From: Ancistrus triradiatus
Taxonomy: Eukaryota; Chordata; Actinopteri; Siluriformes; Loricariidae
Direction: 5' to 3'
DNA length: 64,000 nucleotides
NCBI GenBank assembly: GCA_025084515.1
Contig: JAJAGP010000092.1
Span: 653,001-717,000, forward strand
The translations under genes and the position numbers were made by a program. Numbering within the stretch: position 1 is the first letter of the stretch; every line of letters begins with the position of its first letter. The notes under the pieces are model-generated. The model did not search any database, was not told the origin of the DNA, and worked only from the letters and a program-made list of their open reading frames with translations. Below, piece after piece: positions 1 through 12,055 of the stretch.

Positions 1-360
1 CAAGGTGAGAATACCTTGTTGATGTCAGAGAAGAATGGCCAGACTGGTTCAAGCTGATAGAAGCAGCATCTCTGAACACATAACACGTAAACCCTTGAAG
101 CAGATGGGCTATAGCAGCAGAAGACCACATTGGGTTCCACTCCTGTCATTGGAGTTTGGAAAGATTGGAAAAACGTTGCCTGGTCTGATGATTCTCAATT
201 TCTGCTGTGACATTCGGATGATAGGGTCAGAATTTGGGCGTAAACAACATGAAATCATGGATCCATCCATCCTGTCTCAACAGTTCAAGCTGCTGGTGGT
301 AATGTTGTGGGGGAATTTTCTTGGCACACTTTCGACCCCTTAATAACAGTTGAGCATCGT
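1..360 (+). mobile_element. Tc1-like transposon remnant (family C), truncated by window edge
   Basis: This is a decayed middle part of a Tc1/mariner-type element. It matches the stretch at 49,735-50,100 in the same order and on the same strand (shared words such as gaatggccagactggtt and ttgaagcag-tgggcta). The other copy continues into a recognisable DDE transposase end, which identifies this one. No intact reading frame remains. A second transposon (family A) begins at about 393, just after the match ends. Confidence 0.6.
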
Positions 361-392
361 TTAACACTAGAAGGCCAGATTGACCTACATAG

Positions 393-1118
393 AGTGGGGC
401 AAAAATATTTAGTCACTGATTGTGTGAAGCTGTGACTGTGAAGCATGGGGGCGGAAATCTCATGCTTTGGGGCTGTTTTTCTGGCAAGGGGACAGGACGA
501 CTGATCCGTGTTAAGAGAAGAATGAACGGAGCCATGTATGGTGTGATTTTAAGCCAAAACCTCCTTCCATCAGTGAGAGAATTGAAGATGGAACATGGCT
601 TCCAGCACGACAATGATCCCAAACACACCACTCGACCAACTAAGGAGTGGCTCCATAAAAAGCATTTCAAGGTCCAGGAGTGGCCTAGCCAGTCTCCAGA
701 TCTCAGCCTCATAGAAAATTTGTGGAGGCAGTTGAAAGTCCGTGTTGCCCAGCGACAGCCCCAAAACATGACTGCTCTAGAGGAGATCTGCATGGAGGAA
801 TGGGCCAAAATACCAGCTACAGTGTGTGCAAACCTGGTGAAGACTTACAGGAAACGTTTGACCTCTGTCATTGCCAACAAAGGTTATGTTACAAAGTATT
901 GAGTTGAACCAAATTTATTGACCAAATACTTATTTTCCACCATAATTTACAATTAAATTCTTTAAAAATCCTACAATATGATTTCCTTTATTTTTTTTCC
1001 TCATTTTGTCTCTTATAGTTGAATTGTATATATGATGAAAATTACAGACTTCTCTCAACTTTCTAAGTAGGAGAACTTGCACAATCAGTGGCTGACCAAA
1101 TACTTTTTTTGCCCCACT
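393..1118 (+). mobile_element. Tc1-like transposon, family A copy 1, internally deleted
   Basis: The ends are degenerate copies of the family A terminal repeat (AGTGGGGCAAAAA left, GCCCCACT right). The left end jumps straight into the middle of the transposase, so the N-terminal DNA-binding half and the first catalytic Asp are deleted. The remaining frame at 420-902 encodes about 160 residues with VKHGGGN, HDNDPKHT (second catalytic Asp) and LIENLW (catalytic Glu), the DD34E signature of Tc1 transposases. It ends with the family C-terminus (IANKGYVTKY). It cannot be active. Confidence 0.85.
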
Positions 1119-3780
1119 ATAGATAGGAATATTTTCATTTAGTACATATGACCTTTAAATAATGTGTTTAAGACACCATGTTATTGTGAAGTTTTACATT
1201 CCAAATGTAGTTTTATATTCTAAATACTGTCTCTACTAGTTAGGTTCAACCATAAATCAGTTTCACAAATCTGCACTAAAGTGCATTCCACAGCAAATCC
1301 TGGGTCTTCAGGATAAGGATTGTGCAATTGAAATGAGCTGTGCTCTAGACCACACCATCAAATTCCTCTTTTTACAGCACAAAACAGTTATACATCAGGG
1401 AGTCGCACTGTCTAAGAACATTAGAAAGACATTAGGGAAGAAAGACACACAGACACAAAGAAAGAAAGGACAGAAGGAAGAAGAGAATCCATACAGGATA
1501 TATAGATGGAGAAGGAACGAGGAAAACATGTCATTAGGAGTTGTTACTGAGTCAGTGTGTTGCTTTATACATCTATGGATGAGCTATTTGTAGTCTGGGT
1601 GAAAGCCAGACCAAGATCACTTTAAATCTACATCAGTCACATCAGCATTAAAGTGCAAATACATGTCAACAGCATAGCAAAGGTCTATATTTAGACTGAA
1701 CAAATGAGCAAATAGGAGGAGCTAAATAAAGGTACAGAAGATGAGACACAGAACAAGAGGTCTGACCCAAGATGTTGGTTTGGGGTAGTAAGGCACATAT
1801 GATCCTAGTTAGAGAACTGACTCTTGCCAAACACTCCTTTGCGCTCACAACAACAATTCTCTCTTCTTTTGCTCTTCCTTCTCAGTCATTTGTACAAGTT
1901 CACTTGCACATTTCCATGTTTACTCCCACCTACATAACCACATTTCCTTACCACTGCTGAATGCCTGCTCTTTTCTCATTCTGCCTTTCCAAGTCAAACA
2001 GACTGGTCTATGTTAGCCACTGGCAGACAGAAGGGCAATAGCACGATTCTAAATTCCTTGTCAGGCAGATAGCAGAATTAAAAAAAAAAAATTGTATAGT
2101 ACAATTCCCAGTAGTACAAAGCAGCATGCTACACATCGGTCAAAGTAGAACTACTGATACAAAAGGGTCAGAAAGAATAGATGTTTGGTTTTGAAAATAA
2201 ACCTACATTTATATCATTATAATAAAAGGCATTCTCCTTAATCGATACTCCGGTTTTCCACTTCACCAGTCACCTCTTAGCAAAGATCCGTCTAAAAATA
2301 AATCATGCAATCCTATACAAACCATTAAATGTACTCCCAAAAGATCTGTAATATTTTTAGCCATATATCCTTGTACTGTTTACTTGTAAGGGGCATTTTG
2401 CACTTATGTAATTAATGCTAACAGGATGACTGCAAGGTGACTTATGGCTTAAGGTCAAACAGATGAAACACAGACAGAACCGAGACCTTTAACCTGGCGG
2501 CACACTGCGGCCTTGCCCTCACACCCACAGAACCACAACTCAAACCAACTAGTGACAAAGTGGGCCCACATCCTCTGGTTGCCCCGAGTAGGGGTGCACT
2601 ATGCAACCACGTAGGGGCTCCTCACCCTCAGGCCACCATACCCTGGTTCATCACAATGATTTGTCTGGCTGTTACCTGGATGTGCGGTTGTGAAATGAAA
2701 TCCACAGGCTGTGACTTACAAGTAGTGGTTAATTTGAGCTGGATCCTGCCAGAACAAGATCCGGTTCCTTGCTCATATGTGCTAATATTTGGAGCACATG
2801 CGTTCTGGCACCTATTTGGGTGGATCCAGCACCTCTGCGTTTTTATATCTATAATAAAATGAAAATTAGCAATATTAATAAACAAATTACAATTAAATGG
2901 TACTTACTTGTGCGTAACTTCCTATCCAAAAACCCAAATAGCTCATGTTGTTTGATGGTAACTGGCGTAATAATTTCATCAGTCACTTGTTGTGCAGTCT
3001 TGTGGTAGTGGTTCCCTTAACACATATATTACAAATTAAGCACTGCCTAAAAGCTATTTTTATGGGATCAACAATAACTGACAATAGTGTGTTTTTTGCT
3101 CTATTTTTAGTAAACCCAATAAAACAATTATATGTTAAAAGCCATGGAAAACTGACATGATAACTCAGCACACCATTAACATACTATAATGCCATTTAAT
3201 TTGTCTAGTTTCATGTTTTTCCTGTTTCAATGGTCAATTGGATGCTACATTGTGGTAGAACCAAAAGATTCTTGTAATTCCAAATTGTCACACATATGTC
3301 ATCCTAACAATACTCTCAAGGAATGTGGAGGAAAAATACAAATATTCCAATAACACTGGTGTATACTTTCTTTTCTTTATAGCCATCCTTCATTTTATAC
3401 TTATCTCAACTTCAATGCTACCAAAAAGCTCTATTCTTCCAACCAGGTTCCATGGCCCAGGGCCGTATGTTTTGCGGTTCATCATGTTGGTATGAATGTG
3501 GTGTCTGTTTGCAGATGTGGAAACTTGAGAGACCCCAAGATGCTACAGTTCGTTAAATGTCCAATCATGACCCCTGCAGAAATTTTTGACATTCTATAAT
3601 CATCTTCCTTACTGTGCGTGGGAGGTTCATTACAGTTCTGTTGTTTTGAATTTCTTAATTATGACCTTACAGGTGGATGCTGGCATGTTTATACCAAATG
3701 AAACAGGATCAGGAAAGGCAAGAGTTTGCAAGCTTCCAAACCATCAGCTAAGATTAAAAGGAAATGTAAATCAGAATATA
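1119..3780. other. Gene-free interval, downstream ash1l intron
   Basis: I see no coding exon, RNA gene or recognisable transposon in this AT-rich 2.7 kb. Short open frames show no family likeness. It contains an A-run near 2080. By position it should be intronic to ash1l, which runs leftward out of the window. Confidence 0.5.
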
Positions 3781-5330
3781 CAGTGGTGCTTGAAAGTTTG
3801 TGAACCCTTTAGAATTTTCTACATTTCTGCATAAATATGACCTAAAACATAATGAGATTTTAATGAGAAAGTCCTAAAAGTAGACAAAGAGAAGCCAGTT
3901 AAACAAATGAGACAAAAAAATTATACTTGGTCATTTATTTATTGAGAAAAATGATCCAATATACAAAAGTAAGTGAGTGGCAAAAGTATGTGAACCTCTA
4001 GTATTAGCAGTTCATTTAATGGTGAAATTAGAGTCAAGTGTTTTCAATCAATGGGATGACAATCAGGTGTGAGTGGGCACCCTGTTTAATGTGAAGAACA
4101 GGGATCTATAAAAGTCTGCTCTTCACAATACGTTTGTGGAACTGTATTCTGGCACGAACAAAGGAGATTTCTGAGGACCTCAGAAAAAGAGTTGTTGATG
4201 CTCATCAGGCTGGAAAAAGGTTACAAAACCATCTCTAAATAGTTTGGACTAAACCATCCACAGTCAGACATATTGTGTACAAATGGAGGAAAATCAAAAC
4301 CATTGGTACCCTCCCCAGGAGTGGTCGACCAACAAAGATCCCTCCAAGAACAAGGCGTAATAGTTGGCGAGGTCACAAAGGACCCCAGGTGATTTCTAAG
4401 CAACTGAGGCGTCTCTCATATTGGCTAATGTTAATGTTCATGAGTCCACCATCAGAAGAACAAAAGAACATTGCTGCTCGTCTGCAGTTTGCTAAAGATC
4501 ATGTGGACAAGCCAGAAGGCTATTGGAAGAATGTTTTGTGGATGGATGAGACCAAAATAGAACTTTTTGGTTTAAAAGAAAAGTGTTACATTTGGAGAAA
4601 GGAAAACACTGCATTCCCGCATAAGAACCGTATCCCATCTGTTAAACACGGTGGTGGTAGTATCATGGTTTGGGCCTGGTTTGCTGCATCTTGGACAGGA
4701 TGGTTTGCCAGCATTGATGGAACAATGAATTCTGAATTATATCAGATAATTCTAAAGGAAAATGTCAGGACATGAACTGAATCTCAAGAGAAGGTGGGTC
4801 ATGCACCAAGACACTGACCCTAAGCACACAGGTTTTTTTTATTTTTTACCAAATAATGGTTACAGAAGAATAAAGTTAATGTTTTGGAATGGCCAAGTCA
4901 AAGTTCTGATCTTAAGCCAATCAAAATCTTGGGGAAGAACCTGAAGCGAGCAGTTAATGTGAAGAAACCCACCAACATCTCAGAGTTGAAGCTGTTCTGT
5001 ACGAAGGAATGGGCTAAAATTCCTCCAAGCCGGTGTGCAGGACTGATCAACAGTTACAGGAAACGTTTAGTTGCAGTTATTGCTGCACAGGGGGGGGTCA
5101 CACCAGATACTGAAAGCAAAGGTTCACATACTTTTGCCACTCACTAGTATGTAATATTGGATCATTTTCCTCAATAAATAAATGACCAAGTATAATATTT
5201 GTATCCCATTTGTTTAACTGGGTTCTTTTCATCTACTTTTAATACTTGTGTGAAAATCTGATGTTTTAGATCATATTTATGCAAAAATCTAGAAAATTCA
5301 AAAATTTTCTCGAATTTTCAAGCACCACTG
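3781..5330 (+). mobile_element. Tc1-like transposon, family B copy 1, full length but dead
   Basis: The terminal repeats CAGTGGTGCTTGAAAGTTTG (left) and CAAGCACCACTG (inverted, right) are each bordered by TA, the Tc1 target site. The transposase frame starts near 4150, where the expected ATG of the MARTKEIS N-terminus reads CTG. It is broken several times (fragments 4275-4775, 4762-4944, 4884-5147). Catalytic landmarks remain: WMDETK, DTDPKHT and the C-terminal CAGLINSYRKRL. It is about 1.55 kb, the usual Tc1 size. Confidence 0.9.
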
Positions 5331-5361
5331 TACTTCTGATAAATGTTGTCCTCAGAAATGT

Positions 5362-5516
5362 TTAGTCGACGCCCTTATCTAGAGCGATATACAACTGATA
5401 CACTCTTACAATCCAACCAATTGTAGGTTAAGGGCCTTGTTCAATGACCCAACATTTGAATCTTGGACCTTCTGGTCCATAGACCAGTACTTTAACCACT
5501 AAGTCGACACAGTCTC
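5362..5516 (-). repeat. tRNA-derived SINE copy
   Basis: Read on the minus strand it has a pol III A-box-like stretch (CTTAGTGGTTAAAG), a B-box-like stretch (GATTCAAAT), and the tail TCGCTCTAGATAAGGGCGTC. That tail is shared with the better copy at 55,880-56,070. It is moderately decayed. Confidence 0.65.
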
Positions 5517-6588
5517 CACAAACCTACCATTCTCTCTAAATGTACACCAATGGAACTTGCAGAAATTTGTGCAGTTTCGGACCTATGACTTGGGGTAGTG
5601 CCCTGTCCAGGGTGTACCTAGGGTGTATCCCAGTAGACCCTGGCCCCAACCAAGATAAACAGGAGTAAAATGGGATGCCTTGCTTCTTCTCATATTTTCA
5701 GTGAGATTAACAACAAAGACATGTTTTGTATGCATTTAAACCCATTTTATCAAGGGTTTCCAATAATTCTGAAGCAAATAGCTATTCACCATGGTTATTT
5801 TTTCTCAGCATGGGTGAGTAAATATGCACGCACATGTCTGTATTTGCCTTTAGATTTGAATAAACAATGATTACTGCTTTACAAGTGAGCAACTGATGTT
5901 TATTATGCCAGTACTTTTCAACAATCGGAACTGATTTATTGTTTAAACAAAGCAGGTAAATGAAATAGTATTCAAAAAGCATAAACCACATATTTTTGTG
6001 AATAAGGGGAATGTAACCAGAAAGAGATTATAAACTATTTACAGACAGAAGACCTACCATACCCACACACACATATCAAGCCACAAAGACAACACGATAC
6101 ACAGTTCTGCCAACTCTGCCTCTGAGAGATGTTCCTCACACGCTGAGGTTTGTTTCTTGCCATATGTTTACCTCAACAGCTATAAAGTAATAACACTTCC
6201 ATTTCTCCTCATGATAGCTTAAAGAGACTACTGCAGACTGTTTATGTCATTAAATAACTAATATGAGAAATCATTAACTAAGTAGTCTAACTCAGACTGA
6301 CAAACAATGTCTTGGAAATACATTGAAAAGGATTTCAAATTACTCATATTAAAGTCCGGAGTAATGCGAGTTTCAGAGGAGGATTTGGATTTAATCCAGG
6401 CTTCCATCCAGGCAGAACTTCACAACAATTCAGCACCAGTTTTGGCATATATTTAGACAGTACTACCAATACAAATCTCAAGCTGCTAGAGAATTACATA
6501 CAAACATTCACAGTTAATGTTATGAGTGCCAGATCACCAAGTAGTACAGTATATATGTAACAGCTTACATATAAACACATGTAAGAGC
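5517..6588. other. Intronic/intergenic stretch without recognised gene
   Basis: No family was recognised. A plus-strand frame of 49 codons starting with ATG at 6309 (MSWKYIEKDF...) looks mildly protein-like but has no supporting context. It is recorded only as a possibility. Confidence 0.35.
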
Positions 6589-6795
6589 TTACACCTCTGA
6601 TAGGACACTGCTTGGCAGGCTAGAGTCTGCTTTTACTACACTGAAGTCAAAGAGCCGCATGCTCTCTGCTTTCTTACTGTCAAACACAGGGTGGTTGATG
6701 AGGAACTCCAAAATGCAACACAAATTGATCTCATTTAACTGTACAAACACTATGGTATTTTGTACCAGTGTGAGATTGTGAAATACCTTTGCATA
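6589..6795 (-). other. Unassigned coding-like segment (possible last exon)
   Basis: On the minus strand 68 sense codons run without a stop from 6795 to a TAA at 6589-6591. They read ...NTIVFVQLNEIN... in the middle and ...ESMRLFDFSVV... towards the end. Composition looks like a folded protein rather than noise. Two AGs (before 6749 and before 6738) could act as splice acceptors. The first would be in phase with the ash1l exon that ends at 7725, giving a short alternative ash1l C-terminus; the second would stop almost at once in that phase. The frame runs exactly up to the TA where a Tc1-like end begins (6796), so the insertion may have cut a longer exon. I do not recognise the protein. It may be an exon, a pseudogene piece, or chance. 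Confidence 0.3.
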
Positions 6796-7610
6796 CAGTG
6801 GGATCCAAAAATCTTGAGACTATTTGTCAAAATGCTTGTTTGTATTATTGTATATGTAGAAGAATTCACAATATAGCAACAAAATGACCCAAAATAAAAG
6901 TCAAAGCTTTGAAACAACTACTTGAAGACCAAAGAAGTTCAAGGAGTCAGTCATGGATTTTGCCCCATAGTCATCAGACTTAAACTCTATCGAGCATTTA
7001 CAGTTGGGCAAAAAAGTTATTTAGTCAGCCACTGATTGTGCAAGTTCTCCTACTTAGAAAGATGAAAGAGGTCTGTAATTTTCATCATTGGTACACTTCA
7101 ACTATGAGAGACAAAATGAGAAAAAAAAATCCAGGAAATCACATTGTAGGATTTTTAAAGAATTTAATTGTAAATCATGGTGGAAAATAAGTATTTGGTC
7201 ACCCACAAACAAGCAAGATTTCTGGCTCTCACAGACCTGTAACTTCTTCTTTAAGAAGCTCTTCTGTCCTCCCCTAGTTATTTGTATTAATGGCACCTGT
7301 TTGACCTCATTATCTGTATAAAAGACACCTGTCCACAGCTGGAACAGTCAGACTCCAACTCTAAATGTATCAGCAATCAGTAATATCACAAGATGCTCTT
7401 TGAAATGCTGTTGCACCAGGGCACCCCTGGTCTGTGTCACATGATCGCAAACCTAAGTGGCTCCTTTTTGCACAAACTTTTGGAGTCTATTGCATCTCAA
7501 GTGCACCCTGTCATCACAGCACAAGGGGTACCAAATATTAATAAATCCTGAAATTCATCAAATGATTGGTTCAAAGATTCAACTTTTCACTCAATATTGG
7601 GTAGCCCACT
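6796..7610 (+). mobile_element. Tc1-like remnant (family E) interrupted by a family A insertion
   Basis: Left part 6796-7000 starts with CAGTGGGATCC after TA. The right part resumes at about 7367 with the word atatcacaagatgctcttt, followed by tctcaagtgcaccctgtcat. Both words also occur, in the same order, in the copy at 19,990-20,600. The intervening 7001-7366 is family A. No transposase frame survives. Confidence 0.65.
7001..7366 (+). mobile_element. Tc1-like transposon, family A copy 2, 5' end only
   Basis: It starts with CAGTTGGGCAAAAAAG after a TA and carries the family subterminal sequence up to the position just before the transposase ATG in intact copies (compare 57,396-57,720). The rest of the element is absent, so it is a truncated copy nested in family E. 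Confidence 0.75.
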
Positions 7611-7724
7611 CTTAGATATAAGAGCAGTGCCTTTACAGTGTACAATAAACAAAAAATAAGGCTTTATTCAGAAAATCAGTTCATAAAACATATGTTTAAT
7701 AAACATATTTCGGCAGCTTCTTAC

Positions 7725-10700
7725 CTGCTGGTCTCCTATCTCCAGATGAGTCATCCTGCACTGTTGAGCCATTCTGTTCCATTAGCACATGTGAGTCACC
7801 AGACACGTGATTACCCTTTCCTGACTTTGTGATCCTTTTTCGGCTTTGTGTATTGCTGAAGAGTTTAGGCTGTCTCAGGAAAGACAAAATTTTACTCTGT
7901 GACTGCTGAGGTGACATGCAGTTCCCATCCGAATCAGGTCCTTCTAGTGAATCCTCATTACCCCTTGACTTGAATTCTGGATTTGGGTTTCTGTTGCTAA
8001 GACTCCATGGTGCACGATGTTCTGACCGACGTACTTCTTCCACTTGTCTCTGCTTTGATGGAACTGTAAGAGGAAACGTTTTGTCTGTAGTTCGTATTTG
8101 TGAGAATAATGATGAGGAGGAGGAAGGAGAGGTAAAAGAAGAATCCTCTACAGTTCTGTTATCATTTGGGGGATTGTTACACCATTGACACTCCTCGGTT
8201 CCATGCTGTCTTTCTGTCATCCTGCTATGTTCTTCCCTTCTTCCTTTGCCTTTCTCTTTTTGTTTCTCACTTTGCCATCCTTCGGTATTGAAACAACAAC
8301 AGGAGGAGTGCTGCATCATCTTGGGAATTGTTCCAGGAGACTTTTGCCCCCACAGTACAGGATCCTGCCTTGCAAACTTGGTCCTTTTCTTGTGGAATTT
8401 TGATGGGCTTATGATGGGGTTTTTAGAGTAGTGGTGCATGTATGATGGTGGAAAAGCAACTGGATACAATGTAGCTGATGGGTATCCTCGATAGAGGCCA
8501 AAACCGAGAGAAGTAAGTGGTACCTTGTACGATGGGTGAATAAACTCAGGCGGGTATCCGAGCTTGTGCATCACAGGAAAATGCGTAACCATTTGCTCAC
8601 TTGGTTCAGAGGAGAAACCCCGTTTCTTTCTCATTCTAACATAATGAAGGGGTTCATAGGATAGGGGAGAATGTGGTGAGTAGTACCCACTAAGGTTAAT
8701 TTGAAACATGGTTGGTGGGTGAACTTTTTCTTGTATACATTGAATATCACAGGATTTTCCCTTCAGAGTCTTTCGTCCTGCATTGCTGTCATTGTCTCCA
8801 CTTCTTGTTCGGGTGCTGTGCTGAACAATACGGACCTTACTAAGTCTGACAGTCAAGTCTTCAATCTCAGCCAGGAAGTCAGGGTCGTGCCTTTTAGCCT
8901 TGAGTTGCATATACTTCTTCTTGCATTTATATTTATGTCTCCTAAACTTTTCACGACTGAGACAATGATGGACTTTTCGATGGCATTTAAACTTCTGCGC
9001 CTCTTGGTCCGTCAGTGTCAGCAAAGGACTGCTGGTATGTATCTCACTGGAATCTTGTGGCCTACGAGAGCCTACTGGTGAATAAGTAGAGAACAGGCGC
9101 TCTGAAGGCAAGAAGGAAAATGCTTTTGGTCTACTACCTAGACCACTAGACATCGTGAATACAGAACCTGTTGAGCAAAATCCCGTATCTTCATCCACTC
9201 TGCCATTCTTCTCACCTCTATCCAATGTGGTGTTATCATTAGTTTCATCCCCACTATGGCAAGCAAATGTGGAATTTTGTATTTCCCCTTGTTCTAGGAA
9301 GGAAGCTGCCTTGACCTTTTGGTTGCTAAATTTACTCTGTGAACTTCTCCCAGGTGATAATGAAGAGCTGGCATTTTTAACTGAACAAGAGGGACCAGAT
9401 GAAAGACCACTTTGGGTATCTACTGACTTAGTAGAAGCAGAATTTACCTTAAACTGAGAGGTTTCTGGTGATACATGTTGAGAGTGCATTGAGGAAAACT
9501 GGTTGTAAGCCATATTGGAGTTTGTGTGACATTTTGGTTTGCGACCTCGTCTCTTTCCCATATAGATAGTTCCTCTTTTACTGACGTTAATCTGAGGACC
9601 AAGTTTACCTCCAAAAGATGAAACAAGGGACGATAAGGAGTCTGTGGCTGGAGATACTGAACCACTCAAATCTATTTCATTGCTTTCTTGAGACATGTCT
9701 CCAGTGTGGCATTGCTGCTGTCCCAACAGAATCTGTGTGAGCACTTGATCTTTCCTTTTTACTCTCATCTTATTGATCTTTTTGATGATTGTCTTCATTA
9801 CTAGACTCTTGCTTTTCTTGCATAATTGAGTATCTTTTGTGTTAGAAGACATATGAGGGTTTCTAACATGATGTTTTTCAGTCCGTGCCGGCTGAGATTC
9901 ATGTGCCGGGACAGAGACTGCATGTTTGGGACGTCCACGTTTTCTTGCCATAGGCCTCGTCTGTTTCACATCAAGTTCCGTATCTGGGTCTTGTGGGTGT
10001 TTATTATTCGAGGAATTAATAAAAGACAGTTGCGATTTTTTTCCCTGTAGAGGTGCTTTCAGTTTAATAATTTTTGGTCGACCCCTTCTCCTAGGCTGGG
10101 GTTTATTAAGTAATGAGATTTGATTTGAATTTTGAGGTGGTTTTGACTTGCTTTGCTCACACTGAGCTGATGACAATACTTCAGATGTCCCAAGGCATTG
10201 AGTTTTCTTTTTTGGACCTTTCATTAAGGAAACAGGAGTACGGTTATTGGTCATCTTTGCAGTCTTGTTAACAAAACGTCTGACCTTTTGTTTCATTGCA
10301 GGTTTTTTGTCTTGCTTGAGATCTGAAGATGTACCATCCATCAAAGGCTTTACTGAAGCAGCAGCTACTTGTGTAGTAGTGTCAGCCAAACAATTTGGTT
10401 CAACTTGCTCTAAACAATTCCTGACTCTTTTTCCATGCTTATCAGACTCACTTTTGCTATCCTTATTTCTCTCTACAGCAGGATCTTTGGGGGAGGATTT
10501 TATAGTCATTTCTGTGGTGCAATTTGGTTCTTTAGTTTCATTCTGCCCTTTCTTCCCTTTACTTTTCTCCATCAGATCTTGTGCACACTTATTTGTGGAT
10601 GATGAATCAGTTTCTTGAATGGAGACTGAATTGAGATGGTCTGGCAGACCATTTGCACAAGTATTTGTCCTTTGTGTACAGTCACTTTGGTGCTTCTTCT

Positions 10701-11184
10701 TTTCATTTGTTATTATACTAAAATCACCATTATTTGAATCTGATAAATCTTCTGAACAAACGTCACACTGTGTTCTGCTCAGATGCAAACTGGAAAACAT
10801 TTCTGAATGACTTTCATTGTACTGAAATACATTATTTGATAGGCAGGATGTTGGTTTGGGGGACACTGCATTCTCATTACATGATACAGTGTATACACTG
10901 GCTATATTTGAATTTTCATGACTGACATTTCGACTGGCCGTATCTTGCTGCATAATCGTCTCATTAAGAATGTTGATGCCCTCTCGTGGACTGGAGACCT
11001 TTTGAGATGCTGAAGGCGAACTGGGAGCAGGTTTAGGAAAGTAGGTTTTCTTTATGGAAGTAGTTGGATTTTTTATGTGAGAAGCAGTTCGTTTAGTGGA
11101 TGACTGAGGTGCAGTCGCATTGTAGGGTTCCGTTAATGTTAAATCTGACTTCAACTCTATCTTCTTAGTTTGTTTTGGGAGGAC
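7725..11184 (-). CDS. ash1l: ash1l giant exon (AT-hook region of ASH1-like histone methyltransferase)
   Basis: ASH1L is a nuclear H3K36 methyltransferase. This exon supplies its long, mostly disordered DNA-binding region; the SET, bromo, PHD and BAH exons lie beyond the left edge. The minus-strand exon is open for 1153 codons between an acceptor (TTCTGACAG at 11,185-11,193) and a donor (GTAAG at 7720-7724). It has no initiator ATG at its start and joins in phase 0 to the exon at 16,031. Landmarks shared with human ASH1L, with approximate residues of the spliced protein: AT-hooks RRRGRPK (~541), RKRGRPK (~591) and KRRGRKPK (~722, after MKTIIKKINKM and INVSKRGTIY); a basic block before DPDFLAEIEDL (~940); MFQINLSGYYSPH (~1001); and PSYMHHYSKNP. 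SETBP1 is a paralogue with similar blocks, but DPDF, the PSYMH stretch and the linkage to dap3 favour ash1l. The AT-hook that follows MFQIN in human is degraded to KKRGF here. Confidence 0.92.
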
Positions 11185-11399
11185 CTGTCAGAAGATTAAT
11201 GATAAAGAGGCTCATTATCTTTACACATTAATCTTTCTCCAAAGTAACTTGCGAACAGGTGACAAATCATACATGACCACAAACAGTCACTTGAGAGAAG
11301 AAAAATGTGAAGCAGCAGAGAAAGTACTATTATGCAACAGAGACGGAGAAGGGAAAATAAAAAGGAAAAAGAAGTACAAAGTCAAATTGATAATTTTGG

Positions 11400-11650
11400 G
11401 ATGGCGGTGCAGTAACAGATTGGGGTGCTCAGGTTGTGCATTGCTAATACGCTAGCCCATCACCATGGAGACGGGAGTTCAAGTCCCACCGGTGGCAATG
11501 CTGGCAAGACCTGCTGTGTTTGAGGGAGGGAAGACTGGTCAAGGGATCGTTCCCCAGTGCTACAGTGACTCCTCCCTCCACTGTGGTGGACTACTTCCCA
11601 TCATGAGGAAACTTTTGCCTGCAGTCTGTGTTATGCAGGTATAAGTGCCA
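11400..11650 (+). repeat. SINE-like repeat (type L)
   Basis: It begins with a gcggtgcagtaac stretch and contains gagttcaagtccca, which resembles a pol III B box. It then runs through a conserved-looking gggagggaagactgg tract. A shorter related sequence appears at 43,622-43,745. The family is not identified. Confidence 0.4.
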
Positions 11651-11699
11651 GAAACCCTCAGGACCCTGACTAGGAAAACGGGGCAAATACAAAAAAATA

Positions 11700-11905
11700 A
11701 AACCTCAAATCAGAAATGGTTGGGACGATATGGAAAATGCAAATAAAAAGTGTTTCTTACATTTACTTTGACTTTTGTTTCATTGCAGACAGTATGCACT
11801 CAAGCTATTCCATGTTTTGTCTGGTCAACTTCATTTCATTTGTTAATAAACATCCATTCCTGCATTTCAGGCCTGTAACATAATCAAAAAAAGTCAGGAC
11901 AGTGT
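11700..11905. mobile_element. End fragment of Tc1-like family D
   Basis: It contains the words taataaacatccattcctgcatttcaggcctg and gtctggtcaacttcatttcatttg. These recur at 62,320-62,390 in the same orientation and, inverted, at 15,570-15,640. Only a terminal part is present. Confidence 0.6.
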
Positions 11906-11907
11906 TA

Positions 11908-12055
11908 GGGTTCAACGTGTGAAACAGGTGGTTAGGACCCAATTGCAGGTAGCTGGGTTGGTAAACAGCCAAGCTATTGCGGCTGAGGAGAGAATTGGTG
12001 TGCCATAGAGACTGAGAGCAGTCCCCAACATAGAAATACATTCATACATACTATA
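11908..12055 (+). mobile_element. LTR-element terminus fragment
   Basis: It starts GTTAGGGTTCA and carries ggacccaattgcag-tagctggg. These are the words that form the termini of the compound element at 28,870 and 33,374. The continuation is cut by the family A insertion at 12,056. Confidence 0.5.

Noticed and set aside
6309..6458. 49-codon plus frame starting MSWKYIEKDF
   Set aside because: It looks mildly protein-like but has no neighbouring exon, promoter or homologue that I recognise.
7696..7724. Extension of the ash1l frame past 7725 (last nine codons)
   Set aside because: The GTAAGAAGC donor right after ...GDRRPAG makes the tail intronic; the stop is read in the intron.
8185..10810. Many plus-strand open frames opposite the ash1l giant exon
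   Set aside because: They are antisense shadows of the long minus-strand coding frame; their residues (Phe/Leu/Ser rich) reflect the opposite strand's composition.
7725..11184. setbp1 as identity of the giant exon
   Set aside because: SETBP1 shares the AT-hook and FRINF-like blocks, but the DPDFLAEIEDL and PSYMHHYSKNP stretches, the N-terminal CRP motif and the linkage to dap3 fit ash1l better.
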